Shown here piece by piece: positions 21,065 through 31,300 of a DNA stretch of 64,000 bases (its first letter is position 1; each line of letters starts with the position of its first letter). Under the pieces are notes generated by a model that saw only the letters and a program-made list of their open reading frames with translations, did not search any database and was not told the origin of the DNA. The stretch is from Okapia johnstoni. Its lineage: Eukaryota; Chordata; Mammalia; Artiodactyla; Giraffidae. The position numbers and the translations under genes were made by a program. The stretch is taken from contig CM044310.1 in NCBI GenBank assembly GCA_024291935.2, positions 84,070,713 through 84,134,712 on the forward strand, read 5' to 3'.

Positions 21065-22600
21065 TTTTCTGTGATAAGACCCTATCTATTGTAAAGCTCC
21101 CACATCACCCAAGAAATCTATCTTTATCTTAAGTAATAAGCATTATGCCAGTCAATCTTTCTGTGGCAGGTTGACACATCATTAAATCAAACATGAGGAT
21201 TAAAGAAAAACAAAGCCCCATCAAACCATCAAAATTCCCATTTCTTTTATATGTAATAATACAATAAAGGCAACTCTTAAAATTACAGGATGTCCCACAT
21301 TCAGCCTGACCAGGCAGGGTTATTCCAGGTTTTCTCCAAACATGCCATACTAACTGGAAAGCCAATCTTAAACACAGTACTGAGGAGCTCAGGAACAGAA
21401 GAAGCAAACATAACAGAAACAATCATTTTCAAGTTCTCCTAAAAATGGCTGAAAGGTTTTGTGGGGTTTTTTGGTACCCAATTAGAGGTAAGGGGAAGTG
21501 GAGAAAGATCTAAAAATTGTGATTAGCGTATTATTTTTCCCTCTTGCTCCCAATTAAAGAGGGTTTTTTTCTTTCACTAGAGATGCACAGTTATTAAATC
21601 ATGATGTCTTTCTTTAAAAAACCAATTTATAGCAGAGGGCTCCATACTGCTGCCACTTCTGCAAGGTTGCTTATAATTGCTCCATGCAACGCTTTGACTA
21701 ATTAAATCACACAAGAGATTGTTTCTTAGTAACACACCTGGTCCACGCTTTGTTGTTGGCTTTCATTAAAGCACTGTGTCTCACGCTGCCTTGTAGCATG
21801 AAAGGATATTAATCAGGTAAATAGCCATTAAAAGTCATATCAATGTTTGCGGTGCAGTGATTATTTTCTTAAATCTTGAACAAAGGAGTTTTCTTTGAAA
21901 TCTTGGGGCTGGTCTCCAACCATGGAAGAGAATAGCCACACCGAAATGCGTTTTTCAGCCTTACAAAGAAAGAAGGAAAAAAGGAGCAAAATGCAAGGTG
22001 TGGCAAAAAGTAAGATTATATTCTCTTTGTTCTCGTGGGCTATTTGAGGCAAAGAGGAACAAGCTGGACACACTGAAATCAGTGTACAGCAAGTGGGGAC
22101 AACAGGCAAGAAGTGCTCTCTGAAGGCCCCCCATTCCCTAGGAGAGAAAAGCTTCACTTTGGAGGCAATGCTGCTAATTAGGCTGCATTTCAGAGCTCTG
22201 GTTAGAAATAAAAATGTCCAGGGAATCAAATGCTACTTACATATTAAACCGAAAAGGGAGAACGTCACAAATGCCTCCTTCTGTCCACAAAGTACCGTTT
22301 ATGGTCTCACGGATCGGATTCTATATCTGGACCTGGAACATGGTAACGGAAGTCTGACTCCCCAGTTACTCTGCCTCTCAGTCCTGGGGCACCCCCCCCC
22401 CAAATCAATATGTATTTATATAACTATGCCTACTTCCAACAGAGCAAACATTCCATTCAGCAGAGGAAAGAGTGTGGCTACATACACACACACTGGAAAA
22501 AATGACTAGCTTGCCAAAGGCACCTACCTTGGATCCTGCAAACTTTTCTTTTTTCTGCCATAAATGACTATTTTTTCTGGATTGAGTAAGTGGCCTTGTT
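21065..22600. other. Repeat-poor block
   Basis: Across 1.5 kb I recognise no transposon. 21440-21900 is AT-rich, free of low-complexity decay, and contains several homeodomain-type cores (TAATTA at 21699, ATAATTG at 21672, TTAATC at 21810). A run of ten C lies at about 22391-22400. A 138-codon plus frame (22093-22509) and a 122-codon minus frame (21861-22229) overlap one another and show no domain. Confidence 0.45.
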
Positions 22601-22619
22601 GAAGCTATGATAAAGCATT

Positions 22620-22895
22620 CTGCTTCAGAACCCAGGCTGTGGTATACGAATTCTGGGGTTTGGAATTTCAGGTCTGCAACTTCACAGCGGTGTGACTATG
22701 AACAAATTACTTAAACCCTCTGTGCCTTGGTTTTCTCATAAAGCACACACAGTAACAGTAATAAACTCCTATGGTTACTATGTGAATAAAATGAATTTTT
22801 ATGTAATATATATAGTCAGATATATACACAATATGTATCATATATATGATGTCTAATACATACTCAGTCTTCAATAAACATTAGCTATAAAGCTC
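22620..22895 (+). mobile_element. MIR SINE
   Basis: AGGTCTGCAACTTCACAGC, GTGTGACTATGAACAAATTAC, CTCTGTGCCTTGGTTTTCTC and the end TCAATAAACATTAGCTAT follow the MIR consensus order. An AT-rich stretch near 22800-22850 is expanded within it. Confidence 0.8.
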
Positions 22896-22974
22896 CTGAT
22901 AGCTGCCAAAGGCTTACAAAAGATATGCTTCTATTCAAAGCTGAGAATCAAGTGGAGGACAGTAACTAAATACT

Positions 22975-23500
22975 CTACTACAGGTTACCCTTGGTAACAC
23001 TGCACCATGAGAGGGGCATGAACTTGGACTGGTTCTCACCGAATTTATGAGGAAACCAAGTCAAGGGACTTAGGATTCTCCCAGCAAGGTCCCCAGCGAC
23101 AGGCTTCTGCCTAAGGACAAGCACTACATACCTGGGCTGCCCTGAGGCCACTGTCCACGGTGTCCCCTGCACCAGATCACCCAGAGGAGGGGTGGGGCTG
23201 AAATCAAGCCAGCACCCCGCTCTCCACGCGTGTGGATATGTCGGCCCAGAGCAGGTGCCATTTTCTGCTCTCACGGAGCCGGCGGGCTGGCTTCGCCTGA
23301 GAGGGCCCGCTGATGGAGGAGGCCTCTGGGCATCTCCTCCCTTCGGCTAGCCACGGGTCTTAACTTAAAGGAACTTCCCAGGGGAGAGAGCAGGTAAGTC
23401 AGTCAGGTCGCCAACATGCAATGTGATAGAAGGCCCAGTTTAAATTAGCTCAGCTAGAAAGAAAGCGGAGGGCTGCACAGCTGGGAAGTCCAGGGGTGGA
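22975..23500. other. GC-rich patch with scattered CpG
   Basis: This stretch is clearly richer in G+C than its neighbours and keeps several CpG (for example GGAGCCGGCGGGCTGGCTTC at 23276-23295). A sequence matching a strong 5' splice donor (CAGGTAAGT) lies at 23391-23399. The 98-codon minus frame 22978-23274 has no recognisable domain. It could be an exon or promoter-like patch, or an unrecognised old repeat. Confidence 0.35.
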
Positions 23501-23504
23501 TTTA

Positions 23505-23795
23505 CACACACATGGCCCAGTTCAGACATCTGACTGCTCCAGGTTTCGTTCTCTCTCCCCCTGAAACATGGTAGATTTCAGGGCTGACTCCATTTTCGGT
23601 AGGCAGTCCGCATGGTGACAGGCATGACCGCTGACAGCGTCTCCTCCGCCCGAGTGCAAGAGCGCCTCTCTCAGCGTCGGGAACTTGCCCCTCATTGGCT
23701 GGAATCTGGTCACGTGTCAACACCTGACCCAATCACTCTGGAGAGAAGGAAGTTCATACATTGATTGGTCAGGTTGGAGTCACAGGGAGCTTCTG
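23505..23795 (+). mobile_element. Ancient mammalian repeat, family not assigned
   Basis: The order GACTCCATTTTCGGTAGGCAG, GAGCGCCTCTCTCAGCG, TCATTGGCTGGAATCTGGTC, ACGTGTCAACACCTG, CCAATCACTCTGG and GATTGGTCAGG parallels the copy at 60860-61445. I take it as the same old mammal-wide family, whose name I cannot give with confidence. Confidence 0.5.
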
Positions 23796-23799
23796 GAGC

Positions 23800-23897
23800 T
23801 GTGGGGGGATCCCAACCCAGGGATAGAATCCACATCTCTTATGTCTCCTGCACTGGCAGGCGGGTTCTTTACCACAAGTGCCACCTGGGAAGCCCAA
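23800..23897 (-). mobile_element. Bov-tA SINE, tRNA head only
   Basis: GATCCCAACCCAGGGATAGA, TTATGTCTCCTGCACTGG and GTGCCACCTGGGAAGCCC are the complement of the tRNA-like head. The Bov-A body is missing. Confidence 0.88.
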
Positions 23898-25365
23898 TGT
23901 CATTATATTCGCTTACGATACAAATTGTCGAAACGGTGAAGATTCTGGAAAAATGTGCTCCAGAGGAGAAAATTATTCTGATCACTGGTTTCATTTCTGT
24001 TCCTTTTATCCAGAGAAAGGAGGGGAACTCTTTACTGTTTACAATGATACCCCATTAGACATGTGTATGAGCACTCCTTTTACTAATTATAAGAAGAGAG
24101 TGATCATTTAGGAAGTCAAGTTTCTGATGACGGAGTGAAAATAACCAGCAATCATATTAACTGTGAATCATCTCCACTTGCTGGATTGAATTCCAAGGAA
24201 AGATACATGCACTGCTGAGTTGCTAATCTGCTTTGATTCACGGTACTGTTTGTGACTAGTACCTTCCTTGTTTTTCTAATCTGTGATTTTCTTGAACCAC
24301 TTAACAGGCTCAAGAAAGGCTTAAATTTGTGAAGAGTGGGTCTATAATAGATTTGTAAGCAGGAAGTTAAGATATGTGTCTTAGGCTCATCATCAGTGTG
24401 GGCCTATTATATTCATCCACAATAGTTATTCCATGACTTTTAATGCAGAACCAGAATACTACCAGGATGCTTCCCTGGTCTACCCAATATAAAAATTTTA
24501 TATTACTTGTTAAATTGTAGAGGACTCCTTCAGAAGAGACCCTTGCTTTCACATACTGAAATTTATTCTGTCATCATGAAAGTTTTATTGCATCTTTTGT
24601 TTTGTTCTTTATATCCTCTCTTGTATTTGTAAACCACATCTATTTTATAGAACACTTTTAGCATTGTTATCCTGTTTTGATCCTCACCACCTCCCTGGAA
24701 TAACGAAATATGTTAAGGACATGAATGCTACTGGTGATTCCATTCTTAATCAATGAGTGTACAATTCCATAGCTGATCTGTGAAATGCTTTTAACATATG
24801 AACATGTGTTAATGGTCTTCCCTGATGTGTATATAACATCTTGACATAACCCCAAAGTACAGATTTTTATTACCCAGTAGTATACACTACAGACACCCCC
24901 AGCTGGTCTCTGACCCCACCATTTGAACTAGGGATCGAGTTCAAATCCACACAGGGGGCAGGGAGAAGAGCAGCTGCATGAGCAGAGTTGGGTGGGGACT
25001 ATGGTAAACCAGAGAGCACAATCCACTTGTTGCCAAATCTTCCATTGTCTCAAGAGGAACTGTTAATCCAGATCTGTTTGTAACCTCCCTACTTTGCAAT
25101 TAGGGTAACTAAGTTTTTTTTTAGTTGCTTTTTTAACTCTATAGACCAAATAGGCCTTTGTTTTCTTGCTGAATTTAACCCTTGAGCTGTCATCTACGCC
25201 TCCTCATCCTTCATTTTTTTCTCTTTTCATTAGCTAGGGATTGGCAGTGACAACATCACTTATTCAAAATACATGAGTTCCAAATGGACATGTCAAATTA
25301 CCTGCCCTGTACCAGTTTTGATTACTATTTCCATCTATTGCTATTGTACTTTAAATGTAATTCTG
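23898..25365. other. Unassigned intergenic DNA
   Basis: Nothing recognisable was found. Short frames at 23685-24111 begin in the SINE and run into unrelated sequence. Confidence 0.4.
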
Positions 25366-25384
25366 ACACTACATATCCCACCAA

Positions 25385-25520
25385 ATAGTCATTGTCTGTG
25401 TTGTTATTTCTGTTCTGCGGGACAGTGAACTCCTTAGAAGCCCAAACTGTCTCTTTCATGTTTCTTAGCTGTCTCTTTCATCAGTCCTTAGCCCACAATG
25501 GACACTCCTTATTATGTAAT
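25385..25520 (+). mobile_element. L2 3'-end fragment
   Basis: GACAGTGAACTCCTTAGAAG, CCTTAGCCCACAATGGAC and TTATGTAATGAATG are in the L2 3' order. It is diverged. Confidence 0.5.
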
Positions 25521-25639
25521 GAATGTAGAAAGATATGTACCACTTCTTGTAAAAGGAACAGATTTAGTGAGTTAGGGAAGTGAAAAAATACTATTATGAC
25601 ATTGCAAGCATTTGTGCACACATGTACACCTTTCCTTCC

Positions 25640-25880
25640 AGTCTCCTTCCCAAGGCTCTCTGGCAGCCCTGGGCCCCGGCCAGAGGAGTATGGACACAGG
25701 CGCCCTCTTTCATGTTTCAGCGTTCCTTCTCTCACTGGAACACCCACTCCTTCTTCTATCCTAGTCACTATTTGCAGAACTTCAAGACCTGTCTTCTTCC
25801 AGAAATTTTCTCTGGCTGCTTTCACCCCAGAGAATCCCTTCCTCCTTCAAATTTTTGTTCTGAGTATAATTTAGCCTTTC
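25640..25880 (+). mobile_element. Probable L2 LINE fragment
   Basis: TTCAAGACCTGTCTTCTTCC, AGAAATTTTCTCTGGC and CACTGGAACACCCACTCC resemble the L2 coding 3' end. The overlapping plus frames 25580-25927 are in this relic and have no intact domain. Confidence 0.45.
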
Positions 25881-26164
25881 CACCTCATCACTTTATTACA
25901 TTCAGTTTTTTCTACTTATATGCATAATTGTGTTCCTGAGAGACTAAAATTATGAAATATTCTGTTAGAAAATGGTTGTTTTGATGAGAAATATAGAAAT
26001 TAGGAGATAGCCTCAAATTCACAGTAACAAGTAATATTTTCTACTCTAATTTAATAGATGCTTATGTATGGCTATTAAATGGGAATATCATTGGACAAAC
26101 CCAATATAGGAATAAATTTAACTTCTGAAGAAGCAAAAGTCTTTGTCTTTTTATACATACTCTT

Positions 26165-26440
26165 ACCACCTTTTCTCCCTTCACTCAGCAAATGTTAATT
26201 GAGCCCCTCCTATGAACCAGGCACTGATCTAGGTGCAAAGGATATAGCTAGCAGTCAGCAAAAGACAAGATCCCTGCTTGCACTGTCCTACATTACAAGG
26301 ACAAGTAAATAATTTCAAACAGCAGTTAGTACCATGAGGAAAAACAGGCTGATAGGCTAGAGAATACCTGGGCATATGAATGAGGGAAGGAGCTTGGTGA
26401 GCGGTTGAAACGTACAAAAAGGCATCATGCTGAACCACTC
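26165..26440 (+). mobile_element. Probable L2-class fragment
   Basis: CAAATGTTAATTGAGCCCC, CCAGGCACTGATCTAGG, TGCAAAGGATATAGCTAGC and GACAAGATCCCTGCTTGC keep the order of a common mammal-wide repeat. The class assignment is from memory. Confidence 0.5.
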
Positions 26441-26499
26441 TAACAAAAAGGTCCCATTGCAAGTACAATGGTGTTCTGTTGTAAAGTAGAAGTTCTAGC

Positions 26500-27310
26500 T
26501 CCTAGATTCTGCTGGTTGGCTAACTTTATTTTTAACATTTTAACGTAAGTATAAATAACATATCTATAGGAAAATGCAGAGTCATCAGAGTGCAGCTCAG
26601 TGAACTTTCTCCCAGTCAACATGTCCATGTATCCACCAAGATCAGAAAACTGAACATGACTGCTCCCCTCAGAAGTCCCATTTGTGCCCATTTTCAGTGG
26701 TGAACCTGCCTCCTTTTATTAGTTTTGCCTGGTTTTTAAACATATAAATGAAATCATAAAGTATTAATTTGTCATCTTTTATTAAGCATATTACAATTTA
26801 TTTCTCCATTCTACTGTTAAGTGGGCATTTGATTATTTTCAGTTTTGACTATTAAAAATGCCACTTGTTGCATGCATGTATATATTTGTGCTTAATATAT
26901 AGGGTGTGTATGTGTAGCTTTAGAAGATATTGCCCAAGTAGTCATACTGACCTATCTTTCCAAACAGTGTATGATAGTTCAGTCCTTCCACGTCTTTACC
27001 AACTCTTGGTGTTTCCTGTCTTCTGCACTTTAGCCTTTCTGTTAAGACTGAAGTGACATCCCACTAGGGTTTTAATTCACGCTTCTTTTATGACTAATGA
27101 CATGTAGCTTTGTGTGTACTTACTGGCCATTTAGATTTATTTTGTGGGAGGCCTAAGTTTTTTGCCCATTTTCTGTTGAGTTACCCATTTCTTTCTGTGT
27201 GATTTGTAGTTTCTTTATATATGCTGAACATCTATCACATATTTTTATATGAATATTCTATTATCTTGAAAATCTGTTATCCCATTCTGTGGATTTTTTT
27301 GTTTTTTTTT
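26500..27310 (-). mobile_element. Old L1M 3' portion
   Basis: Complement of an L1M 3' UTR and ORF2 end: TTGCCTGGTTTTTAAACATA, TCTCCATTCTACTGTTAAGT, CATCCCACTAGGGTTTTAAT and TTTGCCCATTTTCTGTTGAG. It continues after the SINE pieces at 27580. Heavily mutated. Confidence 0.78.
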
Positions 27311-27344
27311 CTTCAGTTATACATATACATGTATCTATACTTTT

Positions 27345-27482
27345 TCTTAGGAGAAGGAAATGGCAACCCACTCCAGTATTCTTGCCTAGAGAATCCTGTG
27401 AACAGAGGAGCCTGGTGGGCTGCCATCTATGGGGTCGCACAGAGTCAGACATGACTGAAGCGACGTAGCAGCAGCAGCAGCA
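27345..27482 (+). mobile_element. Bov-tA2-like SINE body with (AGC)n tail
   Basis: GGAGAAGGAAATGGCAACCC to GACTGAAGCGACGTAGC, then five AGC units. The tRNA-like head is missing. The AGC tail is typical of a younger Bov-tA subfamily. Confidence 0.88.
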
Positions 27483-27488
27483 TACTTT

Positions 27489-27578
27489 TTCTTGCCTGGA
27501 AAATTCCATGGACAGAAGAGCCTAGTGGGCTACAGTCCACAGGGTTGCAGAGTTGGACACGACTGAGCACACACACTT
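27489..27578 (+). mobile_element. Second Bov-A body fragment
   Basis: CTTGCCTGGAAAATTCCATG to GTTGGACACGACTGAGCACA. It lies only a few bases after the previous fragment, in the same orientation, and repeats the same 3' half of the SINE. Confidence 0.88.
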
Positions 27579-27579
27579 T

Positions 27580-27780
27580 TTCAAATTCTTTCCACATTTA
27601 GGTTATTACAAAATATTGAGCAGAGTTTGTGGATTTTTCTTCACTCCCTTAAAGTTGTTCTATAATCTGAAAAAAAAATCCTTAATTTTATGTAATAAAA
27701 AGTATCATTTTTTTTCTCTTAAGAGTGTTTTCTATGCCATTTGAAGACATCTTTGTCTACCCAAATCTCATGAAGAAACA
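27580..27780 (-). mobile_element. Old L1M, continued
   Basis: TTTTCTATGCCATTTGAAGAC and CTTTGTCTACCCAAATCTC are the complement of the next upstream L1M segment. It shows that the SINE pieces at 27345-27578 interrupt one element. Confidence 0.72.
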
Positions 27781-28890
27781 CAATGATGGCAGGGAGGAGT
27801 ATGTTTGGTACCCAGGATCCCTCTATATGCTTTTGGTCTCCCTTGACCAATGTTACCTGTAAATACACAAGTAAAGCATTGTAACCAGGAGCTCAGATTG
27901 CTCAGAAATAAAGATCTGTATCACACTACCAGGTAAGCCACTAAGCCCAACAGAGGTGTTCACTAAGGGTGAGGAAAGTCTAGAATGGCAGGAAAAGAGG
28001 GAGATGGTGAGTATCAGTTACAGCTCTGAGACCAGATGCAAGTTGTAGGGGCTGCAGACTCCCTCACTGACCTTCTCTTTTATAAGTTTTCTTTGGGGAA
28101 GGAGACTCGTGGGACTCAGGGGGGAATTACTCCCAGAAATCATATGAAGAAAGGGATATAAGAGGTACATGGGGTGGACTGTAGTCAATGTTGTCATCTG
28201 TCAGGCCTTGCCTCAGGACCAAAGATATCTGATGGTTTTTCTGACTTTACAACATAGATATACCTAAAATATCTAGTTCTGTGAGACTTTTTATTCCATT
28301 CTTTGTCTGACATAGTGACTATTATGGCATTTCTGGCTTCACCAGCTTTCTACTTCATTTAATGTAAGCTGTTACTATATCCATGTCACAGAAGCCAGTC
28401 TAACAGTATGTTTACCCCATCTGGCAAGATACTTGCCAGGATGCTAAACTCTGTATCTGGACAGGGCGTTCCCAAATCAATAAACTCTGTTTTATCAAAT
28501 ATTATGTTCTCCTCCTAGGCCCTCATACTACAATTTCAAGCATATTTTCTGGCTTTGTTGGGGATGTTGAGTAGATCCTGCATCTCCTTTCACATCTAGC
28601 TCCTTTTCTCCCTTACTAGGCCCAGTATAACCCTTCCCAAGCTATGTTGTATTTGACCCTTGTTATTTACAGGCTTATTGGCCAGGAGGAAACCAGGGGC
28701 AGATCCTGGAAGAGAGGTTGGCATGTGTCTTACAAGGGAGAAATGTTTGCAGTCTTCAAAGAAGGGGGAAGCAGTTCATTAAGAGAAGTGTGCACCATTT
28801 CTATAGGTTCAGATGTTTGGGGAACCTTGAGATCAAGGTTTTAGTCTGCTTTGATTTTATTCTTTTCTGATCTAGACCCAGATATAATAG
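27781..28890 (-). mobile_element. Possible ERVL/MaLR internal relic
   Basis: This block lies immediately downstream (minus-strand sense) of an MLT1-like LTR. Parts such as 28290-28490 look like old endogenous-retrovirus internal sequence, though I cannot name the element. No open frame of useful length survives: the longest is a 66-codon plus frame. Only position and general look support it. Confidence 0.35.
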
Positions 28891-28896
28891 ACATGT

Positions 28897-29240
28897 TGCC
28901 TTAGTTTATTCAGGCTGCTATAACAAAATACCACAGACTGGGTGGTTATAAACAAGTATTTATTTTTCGCAGTTCTAGTGGCTAGGGTGTCCAAAATAAT
29001 GATATCAGCAGATTCAGTAGGAATCTTCTTTCCTTTATAGGGTACCTTCATCCTCTGTCATCACGTAACCCTCTATCACAGAAACTCTGTGGAGCCTCTT
29101 TTATGATAGCACTAATTATGACAGTTCCATTCTCATAACTTAATCATCTAAAGACCCACCTTCAAATACTCTCACCTTAGGGGTTAGGTTTCAACACATG
29201 AATTTGGGGTGGGGTGAGAATACTTTCAGACCAGAACACC
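28897..29240 (-). mobile_element. MLT1-like LTR (ERVL-MaLR), minus strand
   Basis: The complement shows GGCTGCTATAACAAAATACC, ACAGACTGGGTGGTTATAAA, CTCATAACTTAATCATC and GGTTTCAACACATGAATTTG. These are the ordered hallmarks of an MLT1 LTR. It is non-coding and old. Confidence 0.75.
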
Positions 29241-29243
29241 TGC

Positions 29244-29472
29244 TTAGTTTTCTCAGGTGGTGCTAGTGGTAAAGAACCTGCCTGCCAGTGCAGGAGACAT
29301 TAGAGCCGTGGGTTTGATCCCTGGGTTGGGAAGATTCCCTGAAGGAGGGCGTGGCAACCCACTCCAGTATTCCTGTCTGGAGAATCCCATGGACAGAGAA
29401 GCCTGATGGGCTACGGTCCATCAGGTCTCAATGAGTCGGACAGGACTAAGCAACTTAGCACGCACACACTCA
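29244..29472 (+). mobile_element. Bov-tA SINE
   Basis: TTTTCTCAGGTGGTGCTAG, GTGGGTTTGATCCCTGGG and GAGTCGGACAGGACTAAGC. A full head and body are present. The first bases of the head are altered relative to other copies. Confidence 0.92.
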
Positions 29473-29940
29473 TGGCAAAATCCTAGGCCTGGTCTTCAGC
29501 TTTCCCTGCTTTCAGGCGATGGGAGATTAAGGTCTCTTTACATACTACCAAGGAAGCCCTCTGGATTTCCTTATCTTTTAATTGCCAGTTCATCACTTTC
29601 AGCCTTTTGTTACCTTTTCCCAAAGCATTAGTGAAGCTCAGCAACAGCTATCCAAGTCCACTGTCCTTTTGTTATGGTCACCACACGTTTCTGAATATTA
29701 TCCCGGTCTGCCACCAGTAAAAACTCTAATAATGACATAGCTACCTCATACCAACAGCTGTCTATTTTTCACTTACAACAATGATGAGTCTTCATTGCCA
29801 CTCAGGTAGAAGGAAATCCAGCTTCAAAATCTCATCTTAGCATCTGCTTTCTGCAACCACTTCCCAAACTGCCTATTATAGCTCTGGTTCCCCAGAAAGC
29901 AGAAACTAAGATAGAGACTAGCCTGAAATAGGTTTATTAA
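29473..29940. other. Unassigned intergenic DNA
   Basis: Nothing recognisable was found. Confidence 0.4.
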
Positions 29941-30208
29941 AAGTGAAAGTCACTCAGTCATATCGACTCTGCAGTCCATGGAATTCTCCAGGCCAGAATA
30001 CTGGAGTGGGTAGCCTTTCCCTTCTCCAGGAGATCTTCCCAAGCCAGGGATCAAACCCAGGTCTGCATTCCAGGTGGCTTCTTTATCAGCTGAGTCACAA
30101 GGGAAGCCCAAGTATCCCTTCTCCAGCGGATCTTCCCAACCCAGGAATTGAGCCAAGGTCTCCTGCATTGCAGGTGGATTCTTTACCAACTGAACTATCA
30201 AGGAAGCA
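29941..30208 (-). mobile_element. Composite Bov-tA with two tRNA-like modules
   Basis: Read on the plus strand, a normal reversed Bov-tA runs to CACAAGGGAAGCCC (30108). A second partial module follows at once (CCTTCTCCAGCGGATCTTCC to CTATCAAGGAAGC), repeating the tRNA-like head and adjacent body. The same architecture appears at 42838-43136, so it is a subfamily rather than a private event. Confidence 0.88.
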
Positions 30209-30725
30209 GCTTTGGAAATCAACTCTCATGGAAGAAATGTAAATAAAATAGGATTGAGCAGCAGGAGAAGTTAGACTGTGATGCTATCTCAACAAAGGCC
30301 TTAACCAACTGTCTGGTACTCTGAAGCTAGGATGCTCAAGGTGGGATGAAGGAGCCATGACTCTATATACCCACATACCCCAGTCACTAGATAAAGCTGC
30401 CGGGGAGAACGGGCTGTGACTTTGACTAAAAGAACTGTCTTTACCTGAGGCAATTGAAAACTGCTGGGAGTGCCACCTGTAGAAAGCCCTCAGTTGTTAG
30501 TCTACTTTAAAATGTAATATAACTTACCACAGTAAACACAATAAAAGAAAAGTTGACACTTTCGTTTCTACTACAATCCAAATCCATTTCTTTTCCTTCC
30601 CTTATTGCAGTGGACCTCTCATATGGTGATCAATACAGTGATGCTAATTAATATTTTTCAGGGAGAAAGCTTCTAGCATTTTGCTCTTATATAAAGTGTA
30701 TGTGTTTTTATACATACTTTTGATT
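30209..30725. other. Unassigned intergenic DNA
   Basis: Nothing recognisable was found. Confidence 0.4.
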
Positions 30726-30727
30726 AG

Positions 30728-31300
30728 CTATGAATGTCCCTTCTTTCCCTAGTTTTTTCTCAGAAACAGATGCTGAATTTAACCAAATGCATTTTCTGTA
30801 TCTACTGAGATAATCATATAATCTACTGAGATTATTCTTTTATTCCATTCACATAGCAAATAGTGACTTTAAAATATTAAACCAAGTTTCCTTTTTACAC
30901 ATCATCTGTTGATTTTATTTGCTAGAATTTTGGAATTAGATTTTTATACTTGTTTTTGAGCGATTTGTCTGCAAATTACCTTTCCTGTAATGCTTTGCTA
31001 TAAAGGTCATGCTGCCTTCATAAAATGGATCAGAAAGTATTCTCTCTGTTTGCATAAGACCAGTATTATATATTTCTTTACTGTTTGGTCCAATTCATTA
31101 GCATCTAAGGCCAGAGTTTCTTTGTGGGAAGATATTTCTTGAGAAATTATTTTCTTTACTAGATATAGGACTATTCAGATTTTTGCTTTCTTCTTAAGTC
31201 AATTTTGATAAGTTGTATTTTTATGAATTTATTCACCTTTTCTAAATTGTAAAGAGTTTCCACTTAGATTCTCATCCTTTTATAAGCATCCTTCTACTAT
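30728..31300 (-). mobile_element. Old L1M ORF2 RT fragment
   Basis: Complement of the RT region in L1 order: CATTTTCTGTATCTACTGAGA, TGTTGATTTTATTTGCTAGAA, TGCTGCCTTCATAAAATGG and TAGGACTATTCAGATTTTTGC. Indels and stops are frequent and it is not translatable. Confidence 0.75.

Noticed and set aside
22093..22509. A 138-codon plus-strand frame as a candidate small protein
   Set aside because: It crosses a run of ten C, has no domain, no signal peptide and no splice or promoter context, and overlaps a similar-length antisense frame.
23690..23775. Two CCAAT-like boxes (ATTGGCTGG, TGATTGGTCAGG) and a CACGTG E-box suggesting a promoter
   Set aside because: The same ordered words belong to an ancient interspersed repeat also seen at 60860-61445, so repeat ancestry explains them better.
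27460..27482. CAG/AGC repeat as a possible coding polyglutamine tract
   Set aside because: It is the AGC tail of a Bov-tA2-like SINE. The same tail occurs at 62418-62432.
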